A stretch of DNA of 64,000 nucleotides from DATJHM01 sp035493895 (GCA_035493895.1 DATJHM010000048.1:1-64000), one strand, 5' to 3'; shown: positions 17,221-26,989, counted from the first letter of the stretch. Notes: generated by a model from the letters alone, not told the origin. A program made the numbers and translations.

Positions 17221-17870
17221 CCCAGTAGGGACGCCATGTCGAATGGCGTCCGCCCCCACCGGCCATCTCGCCCTTCTGCACACATCGGGATCGCGCTTCC
17301 TGCCTCTCCAATACGTATCAACCTGAGGGGCAAGATGGCCGGTGGGGGGGCGCGGACCGGCATAAAGCCCGGTCCCCTACCTCAGCCCTTCTTCGAGGAG
17401 TGGGAGCATCGGTGCCCCCTTGCCAAAGACGATACGACCCGCAAAACAGAACAGGTAGGGACCGGGCTTTATGCCGGTCCAATACGCATCAACCTAAGAA
17501 TAGATGAGCCATTGGAGATGGCCGGTGGGGCACGCGGGCAGGAACAAACCCATTGTGGGCCCCGGCCACGACGTTGGTGACAGTAGAGGCACAGTTCCGC
17601 TGCGGCTCCACCGTGCCTCTACTGATCCATTGACGAGGTGAGGGAGTGCCTGCGAACTCGCTCGATTTCCCTGGCTCCGCCGCAGGAACGCGCTAGGATC
17701 GGTGCCCTTCGCATCCAACCACGAGCGCGAAAAAGCTGGTCGCTCTCCCTTTGGCCCTCTCGCATACCTCATCCTTTCTTAGGTTGATGCGTATTGACCG
17801 GGCTTTATGCCGGTCCGCGGCCCCCACCGGCCATCTCCAATAACTCACCCTTTCTCTGGTTGATGCGTAT
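17221..17870. repeat. Cluster of dispersed palindromic repeats
   Basis: This gap is made of repeated short palindromes: GGACCGGCATAAAGCCCGG near 17353 is inverted at about 17456-17480 and again near 17796; GGCACAGTTCC-type arms form a hairpin at 17581-17624 (CAGTAGAGGCAC with GTGCCTCTACTG); AATACGCATCAACCTAAG occurs, with small changes, near 17290, 17480 and inverted near 17777 and 17857; GGCCATCT-type strings accompany them. Copies also occur near 11785 and 63155. No gene is supported in 17154-17989. Confidence 0.65.
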
Positions 17871-17989
17871 TGGGCATAGACCCGCCGCGCTTCTACAAAA
17901 TACTGCGCATGGTCATTTGCTGACCTGCGTTGCGAACCCTACAACATAGCATAGAGGGTACCCATGCCACCGGGTACCTTGCAAATCGT

Positions 17990-19414
17990 CTACCGCACCT
18001 CAACCTCACTTAACTCTGCCTTCGCCGTTACCGTTTTGTGTGCAAACACAAAACGCGCAAGCAGCCAGTACAGGACACCGCCGACAATGAAGCCGGTAAA
18101 AACGCTCATATCAGAGTTGTGAAAGAGCTTTGCGAGCGGCCCCACAATCAAAGTAGAGTTTAACCAGAGCGCAGAAGCAATCATACCCACAATCTGCGCA
18201 ATGATCCCGGCTGGATTGATGCCGCCTTGATACCAGTAAGGGCCTCCCAAGCGCGCAAATAATCCTGGAACATCATAGATATTGTGGCGCATCCAGGCGT
18301 CCATCAGATAGATCGCACACCAGGGAGCCAGGAAAATAATGAGCAACGAAAGGAATTCGCCATACAGCGTATTAAAGCTCGAAGAGAAAATCGCAATCGC
18401 CGCCAGGACCGTACAAATCACCATATCGACAGTCGTGGCCTGCCAGCGTTTAAGTGGTAGCCCCAGCGCCTGCAAGGTCAAACCGGAAGAGTACAGATCA
18501 ATGGCATTCACCGCCAGCATGTTCACGCAGAGCAGCAGTAAATAGGGGACAAGAAACCAGCCAGCCAGCGCTGATGGTAGCCCGGAGATAGGATCAGAGG
18601 CCCCCGGCAGGCGTGTTGCAACGGCCGCTCCCAGGATTTCGAGCAGTACAGCAGGGATCATTCCTCCAAGAGAAGAAGCCCAGATGACTGGTCCGGAGCG
18701 CACCGTTTTCGGCAGATAGCGCGAGTAATCGCTGCCCGTATTCGCCCAGGAGATACCGCCTCCCGAGACCATCAGGGCAAATCCTACCGTCATCGCCGCA
18801 AAAGAACCGCTTTGTCCTCCCGAGAGCTGCACTTTGCCTGCAACCATCACGGCTACAATGATGAAGAACAGCAGGAAAATCCAGGCCAGCACCTTTTGAA
18901 ATGCCATGATTGCCGCATGCCCTACGGTCGGGAGATAGATCTGTACCGCCGCAACAACGAGGATCACCACAATCTTGAACCACGCTGCATCGCTAAACGT
19001 TATGCCAACCGCATGCGTCAGCGTGAGAATGGCAATCACGGCCAGCGCTAAACCAGAACCTTCAAAACCAATCAGTGTGCACCAGTTAAAAAAGGAGAGC
19101 AGGCGTCCACCATTAGGACCGAATGAGGCGCGGTTAATGGCAAAGGTCGCAGTCCCCGTGCGTGGTCCCTGAATGCTGGTCAACCCCAGCAAAAAGAAAG
19201 CCAGGTTTCCTACAAGAATAACTCCCAGGCTCTGATAGAAAGATAATCCCAGGGAAATAAGCAACGCACCATTGATAATATAAAATACATTCGCATTGGT
19301 TCCTAGCCAGAGGAAAAAGAGGTCGCGTGGGCGTCCCCGCCGCTCATTTTCTGGTACGACTTCGATGCCGCGCTGTTCAATCGTACCGCTCTGCGCTTCT
19401 TGTTCTGTCGCCAT
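17990..19414 (-). CDS. NCS1-family cytosine/purine-type permease
   Basis: 474 residues, about 12 membrane helices. The N-terminal cytoplasmic stretch followed by DLFFLWLGTNANVF and then long hydrophobic helices, with the FGPNGGR loop after helix 3, is typical of NCS1 symporters for cytosine, purines, hydantoins, allantoin or thiamine precursors. Substrate cannot be assigned from sequence alone. The start codon overlaps the stop codon of the upstream cyclo-ligase-like gene (TAATG), so the two are translationally coupled and likely act on the same substrate or pathway. Confidence 0.88.
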   Translation of the reverse strand: MATEQEAQSGTIEQRGIEVVPENERRGRPRDLFFLWLGTNANVFYIINGALLISLGLSFYQSLGVILVGNLAFFLLGLTSIQGPRTGTATFAINRASFGPNGGRLLSFFNWCTLIGFEGSGLALAVIAILTLTHAVGITFSDAAWFKIVVILVVAAVQIYLPTVGHAAIMAFQKVLAWIFLLFFIIVAVMVAGKVQLSGGQSGSFAAMTVGFALMVSGGGISWANTGSDYSRYLPKTVRSGPVIWASSLGGMIPAVLLEILGAAVATRLPGASDPISGLPSALAGWFLVPYLLLLCVNMLAVNAIDLYSSGLTLQALGLPLKRWQATTVDMVICTVLAAIAIFSSSFNTLYGEFLSLLIIFLAPWCAIYLMDAWMRHNIYDVPGLFARLGGPYWYQGGINPAGIIAQIVGMIASALWLNSTLIVGPLAKLFHNSDMSVFTGFIVGGVLYWLLARFVFAHKTVTAKAELSEVEVR

Positions 19415-20193
19415 TAGCTCTGTAACTCCTGTAATTGTCGTAGTTCTTGTAAAACGGGGATGCGCTCCAGCATACCAGGCTCAAGGCGTTCCCAGACGAC
19501 ATGCCCCGGTTGATGTCCATATTCTGCGGGGACGGTAATCGTTTGTGTTGGGGTCACAATGAGATCAACGCGCGTATCGAACACGGAACCGGGCAGGGCG
19601 ACTTCAACTACCTGCACATCATGTCCCGCGCAGACAACGGTCGGGTTCTCGGTCAGGCAGTGCGTCTCAGAAAACATGGCCCATTCCAGGTCGAAGTAGC
19701 CATGCCCTTTGCCAAAGCGGACACCTGACGTGCTGATGGCCGATGCACCTGTTACCAGCAGATCGAACTTGCCAAGCGCCGCAACTTCTGCCAGTCCGAG
19801 GGGCAGCGCAAAACGATCCATGCCGTCCAATGTCGCCGCCCAACCATAATTTTGCGCTGGAATACGCGCCGGATCGATATAGAGAAACCCACGTGCGATG
19901 CCATATGTGGACATCACAAATCGCTTCCCATCCTCCATCGCTTTTCGGCGCAGCACTTCCAGATTGTTGTCCGGTGTGATAAACATCAATGTGCTATTCT
20001 GCCATGCGGGAAGTTCCTGAATACGTCGTGCTCCATCCTCAGAACCTTCATAGTCAGTAATAAACTCTGCAAAGTTCCAATGAAAACGCGAATCCGGTCG
20101 CGCCACCTTGCGCAAGGCTTGCCAGACGTGCTCGCGTATCGCCTCCTTTGTGAGGAGATCCGCAGGATGCTGGGAGTTTCTGTCTGATGTCAT
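19414..20193 (-). CDS. 5-formyltetrahydrofolate cyclo-ligase family protein
   Basis: 259 residues, longer than the core enzyme (about 190). The family signature GVRFGKGHGYFDLEW, with the glycine-rich phosphate/ATP loop, is present near the middle, and the C-terminal half keeps the expected V.LPG...D.IVTP pattern. Members either recycle 5-formyl-THF to methenyl-THF using ATP or belong to a poorly defined sister group. The AAGGAG site about 14 bases upstream supports ATG at 20193. It forms a two-gene operon with the NCS1 permease, which hints at pyrimidine, thiamine or folate metabolism rather than plain folate housekeeping. The 390-base leader up to 20582 has no recognised riboswitch. Confidence 0.8.
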   Translation of the reverse strand: MTSDRNSQHPADLLTKEAIREHVWQALRKVARPDSRFHWNFAEFITDYEGSEDGARRIQELPAWQNSTLMFITPDNNLEVLRRKAMEDGKRFVMSTYGIARGFLYIDPARIPAQNYGWAATLDGMDRFALPLGLAEVAALGKFDLLVTGASAISTSGVRFGKGHGYFDLEWAMFSETHCLTENPTVVCAGHDVQVVEVALPGSVFDTRVDLIVTPTQTITVPAEYGHQPGHVVWERLEPGMLERIPVLQELRQLQELQS

Positions 20194-20582
20194 AGTTATT
20201 TTATGCTCCTTGATAGAGAGAAAATAGAGGACAATTGCTCCTTCTTCAGCGTTTGTTTGTTCTTCATTTGAGCCGCCGAGATCAAAAATATCTCATGTGG
20301 GGATAGCCAAATGTTTCATCTTGCGTGGTGTACTTCAGCGGCGAAGGAGGTCGTCAGTGTGATAAGACAAGATGGTATCCTGATTTTACTCATTTGATCT
20401 TGTTGTAGAGTATAATCAATGTCTCTTTGTTCATTCTATGGATGATATGCCCAAAAAATAGGCACCGTAATTCAACAATTCACACAAACATGCCACACGA
20501 CTCCTCAGCAGGAACTCATCCGCCGCTCAGACGTCTTCTTCTATGGGCTGATGCATATACCAGCCCAGGAAAGAAGAAAACG

Positions 20583-21020
20583 ATGAAAATACTACACTGG
20601 GGATGGATACTCTTGTTGGGATTCTTGCTTGTCGCATGTGGAAAAACGCCTCAGCAACCGACCGCACTGCATGTGTTGCGTCCTGCCAGTCAATTCCCCG
20701 TCTTTGGTCAACCGTTCCCTCGTCTGGAACGCACCACTCATGATACAACAACTATCCAACAACTGTATGCCGCTGCACAGGCCCTTCCGGTCGTCGATCT
20801 GGGAAAGGTCTACCATTGCCCTGCTGACTTTGGCGTGGTCTACCAGCTGGACTTTCAGGCTGGGAGCGACCTGCTCCAACACATGGATGTACAGGCCAGT
20901 GGCTGTCAGTGGGTCCATCTGAGCTCCACTGATGTTCGTCAGAGCAATGCTGCATTCAGCCGTCTCCTGGCAAGCACGATTGGTATCCCTTCGTTGCTGC
21001 CAGTAGTGAAGCATACCTGA
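20583..21020 (+). CDS. Small putative lipoprotein
   Basis: 145 residues starting MKILHWGWILLLG with lipobox LLVACGK, so a membrane-anchored lipoprotein with the cysteine near residue 18. ATG 20583 is chosen because GGAAAGAAG precedes it and the signal peptide begins there; the frame is open from 20427. The mature part has a pair of cysteines (YHCPAD and ASGCQW) that may form a disulfide. I do not recognise the family, and no neighbour suggests a role. Confidence 0.7.
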   Translation: MKILHWGWILLLGFLLVACGKTPQQPTALHVLRPASQFPVFGQPFPRLERTTHDTTTIQQLYAAAQALPVVDLGKVYHCPADFGVVYQLDFQAGSDLLQHMDVQASGCQWVHLSSTDVRQSNAAFSRLLASTIGIPSLLPVVKHT

Positions 21021-21139
21021 TCACAGGGAGGTGTTTTTTTGTCTCTATCCGGATCGTCCACGCTTTTCCCTGCACTGACAAAACCGTTTTCGCGATATGC
21101 AGGGAGAATATACCTGAAGCGCGTTCGCGTTTTGTGCTA

Positions 21140-21189
21140 TTCATGCCCATGGCTCTCACACATTGTGCATGAGAGCCATGGGCGTGAAT
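21140..21189. terminator. Bidirectional terminator hairpin
   Basis: A near-perfect 19 bp inverted repeat (GCCCATGGCTCTCA core) lies between the convergent lipoprotein and mscS genes, just after the latter's stop. Probably ends both transcripts. Confidence 0.6.
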
Positions 21190-21197
21190 GAAGCAAA

Positions 21198-22226
21198 TTA
21201 TCGATTGGGTGTAAGGTGTACGGTCTGCGTTGGATAGGCAAATTCGATGTTTTCCTCAGAGAAAGCAGTGATGAGCTGAAAATTAATGGCCTGTTGGATA
21301 TCCATGTAGGTGTTATAGTTTCCCGATAGGACATAATATACAACTTCGAACAAATAGGCTGAGTTCCCAAATGAAAGCAGATGTGCGCGATCGAAGCGTG
21401 TATTTTCGGATGCGGTGATAATGTCCCGTACATGGTGCGGAATCTTTTCTAATTTCTCGAGTGGCGTTTCGTAGGCCACGTTAAAAGAAAATACGATGCG
21501 CCGCTCTTGCATCTTTTTAAAATTTTGAATGCGTGTAGAGGTCAGCTCACTATTGGGGATAACAAGCTCCTCGCCTTGCAAAGCGCGGATACGCGTGGTT
21601 TTGATCCCTACTTTTTCGACGATACCCATCTGCGTACCGACGATAATAAAATCATCTTTGACAAAGGGCTTATCAAAGTAAATGGCGAAATAACTAAATA
21701 AATCGCCAAGAATGCTCTGCACGGCAAGAGCTACAGCGACACCGCCAATGCCAAATCCTGCAACCAGTGATGTCACATTGATTCCCAGGTTGGAAAGGAT
21801 AAAAAGCAAGCCAAAGGCCCAGAGGCTCACTTTGACGATCAACTGGATCATGTCTCTGATGTGTGCGGCACTTGATCCATTTGCTGCCTTTACTCTTTGC
21901 GCCACGCTATAATCAAGGAAAATCAGCACGACGGTCACTAATTGATAGACCACGCTGATAATGAAGATCGCATCGATGATCTTGCGAATGGTCGCATGGA
22001 GAACGAGAAATTGTATCGCAATATAGAATGCAATAACAATATAGACAGGGAGCTTTATCGATACAAACATCGAGACGATAACGTCATCAATGGTGTTTTT
22101 TGTATGTTCTGTCAGGGATTTGAGCCTGTTGAGGATAATATACTTGAAAACAAGGGAGAGACTGAGCGCTATGAGAAAGGCCACCAGCGCATACAAACAG
22201 TTGGAAAGGGTATTTCCCAGGACCAT
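21198..22226 (-). CDS. MscS-family mechanosensitive channel
   Basis: 342 residues. Four N-terminal membrane helices followed by the pore helix with GFGIGGVAVALAVQSILGD, then the beta domain block FDKPFVKDDFI.VG, I..R.T.IR..QGEE..IPNSEL, all diagnostic of the MscS fold. It relieves osmotic pressure by opening under membrane tension. Single gene, minus strand; the first residues may include a short non-conserved extension. No other osmotic-response gene nearby. Confidence 0.92.
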   Translation of the reverse strand: MVLGNTLSNCLYALVAFLIALSLSLVFKYIILNRLKSLTEHTKNTIDDVIVSMFVSIKLPVYIVIAFYIAIQFLVLHATIRKIIDAIFIISVVYQLVTVVLIFLDYSVAQRVKAANGSSAAHIRDMIQLIVKVSLWAFGLLFILSNLGINVTSLVAGFGIGGVAVALAVQSILGDLFSYFAIYFDKPFVKDDFIIVGTQMGIVEKVGIKTTRIRALQGEELVIPNSELTSTRIQNFKKMQERRIVFSFNVAYETPLEKLEKIPHHVRDIITASENTRFDRAHLLSFGNSAYLFEVVYYVLSGNYNTYMDIQQAINFQLITAFSEENIEFAYPTQTVHLTPNR

Positions 22227-22458
22227 AAAGATAAAGAATCCTTTCTAAAGACCTGCTTCGAGAGGAGAAAGACAGATAGTGAATCAAAACAGCGCCCTGG
22301 ACAGACAAATAGGACCCGATGGTGTCTTGGCCCCAGGTAACGCATGTTCTGATTGTATAGTATGCCAAAAAGTCGTAGGAAAGGGAAGGAAGAAGCCCAG
22401 AAGTCCAGGACTGATAAGGTTTTAGTGACGATCAGCTTGCATCATCTGAGGTCCAGAC

Positions 22459-23571
22459 TCAATCCGGGATATGAGAGAGTGCCAGCAGTGTTTCCATATA
22501 GCGGGAAAAGGCCGCATAGGGACCGACAAAGGGAATTTCCTGTTGCAGGGTATGTAGTTGCTCAGGCGTGAAGCCTCGTGCGTGCAGATTGTGCAACCAG
22601 ACCTGCGCTTTTTTGATACGAGCGAGATCATTTGCTGAAAGCGGTTGATCCGGTAGACCTCGCCCGTAGTTGTAGCGACGCACAAGATCTGGATCGAGAA
22701 GATAGGAGCGTAGCAATGGCAGAAGGATGAGTTGTAGCGCTTCCCCACTGACGCGAGGCTGGAGAAAAGCGCTCATATCCTGCGCATCAGGTAGCGTTGC
22801 CGTACTCATCGTGTGCAGCAGGCGGTTACGAGCTTCCAGTGCCGTACGCACAGGATGGAGCAGGTGCCCCTGCGCATCCAGCCGTATCTCGTCAAGTGCG
22901 CCAATCAGCGTTGCACCGTAGCCCAGGCGACCCACCCAGCCCGTGAGCGAAAGCTCTTGCGTTGCGTTCGCCTGCTGAAGCCAGGATTGTCCCAGCGTAC
23001 GATCAATGGGCCAGCGCAGCCAGATGCGGGGAGGCGTGACTTGCGGATCGAGAAAGAGTAGCTCGTGCGTGGTCTGCAAGATCGCTTCGAGAAATGCCTC
23101 CTGCTTCTCACGGCGATTAGTCCCGATAATCCAGATATCCAGAATCCCAGCCTGACGATAGGCGTTGTGGCGCTTGCGCCATTCCTCGATATCCAGTGGA
23201 GCGCATTGAAATTCAAGCGCCCAGCAGCGATCATCGCTCTGGCGCACGAAAATATCGGCGATGCGGTTCGGTTCTGGCAATCGTTCCTCAAGCGAGATCG
23301 TCGCCCTGGGAAATTGGGTATGGAGCCAGTGGGCCAGTACCGACTTCCCGCGCATATGGCGCAGCGATTCGCTCTCTGTGCTCCATGCGCATTCGCCTTT
23401 TTGATGGGCAAAATGCAATTGCGTACGCTTCTCGGGTCCCCCACGGAGATGTACCACCCCTCGACAGTTGGGACAATACAACGTATGCGCGCGGGACCAC
23501 TGCTGCAATTGCGTCAGTTGTGTCTCTTCGGCAACGATCGGACTGGCATCAGGACCATAGGCAACGAGCAT
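22459..23571 (-). CDS. Competence protein CoiA-like nuclease
   Basis: 370 residues. N-terminal CoiA zinc-finger-like part: CPNC (near 33-36), then HFAH; followed by a PD-(D/E)XK-type nuclease core with RIADIFV and ALEFQ (the D and E-x-Q residues), then YR..GI..IWI. CoiA-type proteins promote natural transformation downstream of DNA uptake. The C-terminal half is variable. Single gene, convergent with nothing; the frame ends in a short gap next to mscS. No comE/comF genes nearby. Confidence 0.82.
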   Translation of the reverse strand: MLVAYGPDASPIVAEETQLTQLQQWSRAHTLYCPNCRGVVHLRGGPEKRTQLHFAHQKGECAWSTESESLRHMRGKSVLAHWLHTQFPRATISLEERLPEPNRIADIFVRQSDDRCWALEFQCAPLDIEEWRKRHNAYRQAGILDIWIIGTNRREKQEAFLEAILQTTHELLFLDPQVTPPRIWLRWPIDRTLGQSWLQQANATQELSLTGWVGRLGYGATLIGALDEIRLDAQGHLLHPVRTALEARNRLLHTMSTATLPDAQDMSAFLQPRVSGEALQLILLPLLRSYLLDPDLVRRYNYGRGLPDQPLSANDLARIKKAQVWLHNLHARGFTPEQLHTLQQEIPFVGPYAAFSRYMETLLALSHIPD

Positions 23572-23916
23572 AACGCATTCTCAAGTTCTTGAATAGAGTT
23601 GTATACTGACAAACATCAACACAATCTCTTGATCTGGTACCAGGATATAAAAAAACTATACCATAGAAGCACTTTCTTACCAGTGCGTTGCGACAGGCCT
23701 TTATTCCATGTTATTCTGGTGCATCTACTTCTCTCCTGTCCTGCGTACGAAAAATTGTCATCATGATCATTGTAGTAGGAATAATAGAAAGAGCCCATGA
23801 TCTGGGCTTTCCGTCACATTGTTGTGTGTGTCTATGGCTCTTGTGCGTAATGCGTGATGGAGGTAGAGGTATAAACGTGGATATAAGTAGATCAGAGAAT
23901 GCTAGGAAGGCGCGAT
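23572..23916. other. Divergent intergenic region
   Basis: Spacer of about 345 bases between the divergent coiA-like and Nudix genes. AT-richer than its surroundings; short open frames here are not supported by ribosome-binding sites or family motifs. No hairpin terminator or clear promoter pair was identified. Confidence 0.5.
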
Positions 23917-24375
23917 ATGACTGATGTTGTGAGTTCGTCGGGAAATACACGTTTGTTTCGTGTTGGCGTATACGCAGTGATTTTTGCTGGCACGAAGGTG
24001 CTGCTGGCGTTGCGCCGGGATATTGCGTGGTGGAATCTTCCTGGTGGCGGTATGGAGCCAGGAGAGACGGTGGAGGAAGCCATGCGTCGTGAGGTGAGAG
24101 AGGAGACGGGTCTGGAGGTTGAGGTCGAGAGTCTGGTTGGTGTCTACTCCAAACCACAGAAGCAGGAGGTCGTGTTGACCTTTCGTTGCCGCATCGTGGG
24201 CGGACACTTGCAAGAGACGGATGAGTCGCGAGAATGTCGCTTCTTTCTCCCAGGAGAGATGCCAATGAATACGCTTCCCAAGCATCGGCAGCGCGTCGAA
24301 GATGCATTGCAAAACCGACCTGAAGCGATCATCCGGACACAGAGTAGCACTTCGCAGGAAGATCAGCTGTTGTAG
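23917..24375 (+). CDS. Nudix hydrolase
   Basis: 152 residues. The Nudix box is complete: GGGMEPGETVEEAMRREVRE followed by ETGLEV, giving G-x5-E-x7-REVREETGL, the metal-binding motif that cleaves nucleoside diphosphate linked to another moiety. ATG 23917 follows AGGAAGG at 23904-23910; the frame is also open six codons earlier. Substrate not predictable; the YSKPQKQEVVLTF strand after the box is typical of small MutT-like proteins. It lies 75 bases before the aminopeptidase gene on the same strand. Confidence 0.88.
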   Translation: MTDVVSSSGNTRLFRVGVYAVIFAGTKVLLALRRDIAWWNLPGGGMEPGETVEEAMRREVREETGLEVEVESLVGVYSKPQKQEVVLTFRCRIVGGHLQETDESRECRFFLPGEMPMNTLPKHRQRVEDALQNRPEAIIRTQSSTSQEDQLL

Positions 24376-24450
24376 CGATTTTGTCCGGCATGATATTATG
24401 TTGATCAAAATCGCTTTAGACTACAAAACTACAAGGAAAAGATCTGCCAT

Positions 24451-25554
24451 ATGCAAGACATTCGTCTCAATCGTTGGGCTCATACCCTTGTGCACTATTG
24501 TCTCTCGCTACGTGCGGGCGAAACCGTTGCGATCTATGCCACTCCCACGGCCTCTCCCCTCGTCGAGGCAGTTTACCGCGAAGTATTGCGCGTGGGAGCT
24601 TATCCGGTCCCGGTGATTGCGCTGGAGGGTCTGGAGGAGATTCTTCTGCGCGAGGGTAACGATGACCAGCTCTCGCACATCTCGCCCGTGCAGGAATTGC
24701 TGGCCGAACGCGCCGATGCTCGCCTCTCGATTCACTCTCAGAATAGCCCCCACGCACTGAGCAACATCGATCCTGCTCGCGCTGCCAGACGCCATCGCGC
24801 CTCCCGCAGCCTTGCCGGTACCTCACAACGCCGCGAACAGGCGGGCGCGTTCCGCTGGTGTCTGACACTCTACCCCACCAATGGCTATGCTCAGGATGCC
24901 AATATGTCGTTAAGCGAGTTCGAAGAGTTCGTCTTTGACGTTTGCTTTCTGAATGATCCAGATCCTATCGCGCGCTGGCAAGAGCTTTCTCAGCAGCAGC
25001 AGCGCCTCGTCGACTGGCTGGTGGGGCGCAAGCAGGTGCATATCGTCGGCCCGGGCACCGATCTCACGCTCTCTATTGCTGATCGGCGCTTTATTAATAG
25101 CGATGGCAAACGCAATTTCCCCAGCGGCGAGTTCTTTACGGGACCCGTTGAGAACAGCGCCAATGGCGTGGTCCAGTTTGCGATTCCCGCTGCCTACAAT
25201 GGTCATGCCGTTGAGGGCGTGCGTCTCGTCTTCCAGGAAGGCAAAGTGGTGGAAGCCAGTGCAAGCCAGGGTCAGGACTTCTTGCAGCAAATGTTAGAGC
25301 TCGATGAGGGTGCGCGCTATCTGGGCGAGTTTGCCTTCGGCAACAATGTCCGCGTCACCCATGCCTCGAAAAACATTCTGTTCGACGAGAAAATGGGTGG
25401 CACTATCCATATGGCGCTTGGGAACGGCTATCCCGAAACCGGCAGTCTCAACCATTCCGTACTGCACTGGGATATGATCTGCGATCTACGTAGTCAGGGC
25501 GAAGTCTGGATCGATGGCATTCTTTTCCTCAAAGATGGGAAATTTGTCGTTTAA
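24451..25554 (+). CDS. M29-family aminopeptidase (aminopeptidase T type)
   Basis: 367 residues, the family length. The C-terminal metal-site elements are visible: FFTGPVENS (first Glu), YLGEFAFGNN (second Glu), GTIHMALGNGY (His) and NHSVLHWDM (His, Asp). The N-terminal part shows the family's L.AGE.V and YR..L..GAYP patterns. M29 enzymes are cytosolic two-metal aminopeptidases removing N-terminal residues from peptides. Same strand as Nudix upstream and the SDR gene 76 bases downstream, possibly one transcript. Confidence 0.88.
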   Translation: MQDIRLNRWAHTLVHYCLSLRAGETVAIYATPTASPLVEAVYREVLRVGAYPVPVIALEGLEEILLREGNDDQLSHISPVQELLAERADARLSIHSQNSPHALSNIDPARAARRHRASRSLAGTSQRREQAGAFRWCLTLYPTNGYAQDANMSLSEFEEFVFDVCFLNDPDPIARWQELSQQQQRLVDWLVGRKQVHIVGPGTDLTLSIADRRFINSDGKRNFPSGEFFTGPVENSANGVVQFAIPAAYNGHAVEGVRLVFQEGKVVEASASQGQDFLQQMLELDEGARYLGEFAFGNNVRVTHASKNILFDEKMGGTIHMALGNGYPETGSLNHSVLHWDMICDLRSQGEVWIDGILFLKDGKFVV

Positions 25555-25630
25555 ATAGATAGTATTTTTTGCAGGGGATACAATACTATCAGTATCCCCT
25601 TGCAAAACAGGAATGAGGAGGAGAGCGGAT

Positions 25631-26425
25631 ATGGATCTCGGTCTGAAAGGCAAAGTTGCGCTTGTGCTTGCCGCGAGTAAGGGATTGGGACGCGCCAGTG
25701 CGCAGACGCTTGCGTCTGAGGGTGCATCTGTCGTGATTGGCTCGCGTGATAAAGACGCGCTGGCGCAGGCAGCACAGGATATTGAGCATGCGAGTGGGAG
25801 CAAAGTTCTGCCCATTCCTGTGGATGTGACGAAGCCAGAGGAACTGGAGGCGTTTGTTGCGGCCGCGCACCGCGCGTTTGGCCGCATCGATATCCTGGTG
25901 AACAATGCCGGTGGTCCTCCCGTCGGAACATTTGACTCTTTTAACGATGCTCAATGGCAGGCCGCATTCGAACTGACTCTCCTCAGTGTCATACGCCTGA
26001 CGCGCCTTGTGCTTCCGTCTATGCGTACAACTGGCAGCGGACGTATTATCAATATCGTCAGCACATCTGTGAAGCAGCCGATTGATAATTTGTTGCTCTC
26101 GAATGCGATCCGGCCTGCTGTGATCGGGCTGGCAAAGTCGCTCTCGAACGAACTTGCTCCCGATAATATCACCGTGAACAATGTTTGCCCTGGTCGCATC
26201 CTCACGGATCGTTTGCTGGCAGGACATCACATGCAGGGACAATTGGCGAAGGGCGTCAGCCCGCAAGTGGTGCTCGACGCGATTGCGCAGGATATCCCTC
26301 TCAAGCGTCTGGGCAAGCCCGAAGAGTTAGCCTCTCTGGTCGCATTTCTGGCCTCGGAGCAGGCGGCGTATATTACAGGCACGACGACGCAGGTTGATGG
26401 AGGGCTCGTACGGTCACTGTTCTGA
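25631..26425 (+). CDS. Atypical short-chain dehydrogenase/reductase-like protein
   Basis: 264 residues with a Rossmann fold: ALVLAASKGLGRASA in place of the usual TGxxxGxG, NNAGG, and a C-terminal ITGTTTQVDGG typical of FabG-like SDRs. The catalytic YxxxK is absent: the matching position reads LLSNAIRPAVIGLAK. A known subgroup of SDR-like proteins lacks a perfect nucleotide motif and tetrad in just this way, so activity may differ from a normal ketoreductase. Start ATG 25631 follows GGAGGAGAG. Substrate unknown. Confidence 0.85.
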   Translation: MDLGLKGKVALVLAASKGLGRASAQTLASEGASVVIGSRDKDALAQAAQDIEHASGSKVLPIPVDVTKPEELEAFVAAAHRAFGRIDILVNNAGGPPVGTFDSFNDAQWQAAFELTLLSVIRLTRLVLPSMRTTGSGRIINIVSTSVKQPIDNLLLSNAIRPAVIGLAKSLSNELAPDNITVNNVCPGRILTDRLLAGHHMQGQLAKGVSPQVVLDAIAQDIPLKRLGKPEELASLVAFLASEQAAYITGTTTQVDGGLVRSLF

Positions 26426-26668
26426 TTGTTTCCGTTTATTCACTATACTTGACATATTTGAATATATGTTCTATATTACTCTATAGTTCGAAAAAAATCA
26501 CACACTACTATCGTGCGGCGTATGTTTGCTTTCTGCTCTCCAACACGTGAGCGCGATAGTATCCGGTCGTGCCTGTTTTACCAGGATGTTTCTGTCTTTT
26601 CAATGCTTGCATGATACAATGGGCTACTTCGCGATATGGCACTATGCCAGAAAGCAGGGTTGTGATTT

Positions 26669-26989
26669 ATGTCTGATGATATGTATACTCCGTGGGGAAT
26701 AGTGCGGGTAAAACAGCAGCTTGCGGAGGATGTGTTTCTGGTGCAAACGCCCGACGAGCAACATGGTGGTATTCTGATCTCTACCACCAGAGCCGAAGAG
26801 ATCCTCAGTGATAAAGCGCGTACGATCGGCCAGATCTGGCAGGAATTTCTGGCATTTGAGCAGGAATCGGCGATGATGGTGGTGTTCTATGAACATCCCG
26901 AACTCTATCCATGGGTTGAGGAGGATTTGACGGCGCGTTTTGCGGAGGAGAGTGTGCGCGAGGGCTATCCTGGCTACTTTATCGCGTGA
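26669..26989 (+). CDS. Small conserved-looking hypothetical protein
   Basis: 106 residues, acidic, no membrane segment or signal peptide. I do not recognise a family. It begins with a strand-rich stretch and ends with an acidic helical part. It overlaps the convergent nuclease gene by 11 bases at the 3' ends. The gap before it (26426-26668) is AT-rich and holds no other feature I can support. Confidence 0.6.
   Translation: MSDDMYTPWGIVRVKQQLAEDVFLVQTPDEQHGGILISTTRAEEILSDKARTIGQIWQEFLAFEQESAMMVVFYEHPELYPWVEEDLTARFAEESVREGYPGYFIA

Noticed and set aside
20194..20582. Purine or THF riboswitch upstream of the cyclo-ligase/NCS1 operon
   Set aside because: Only weak local hairpins are visible and none match known aptamer cores.
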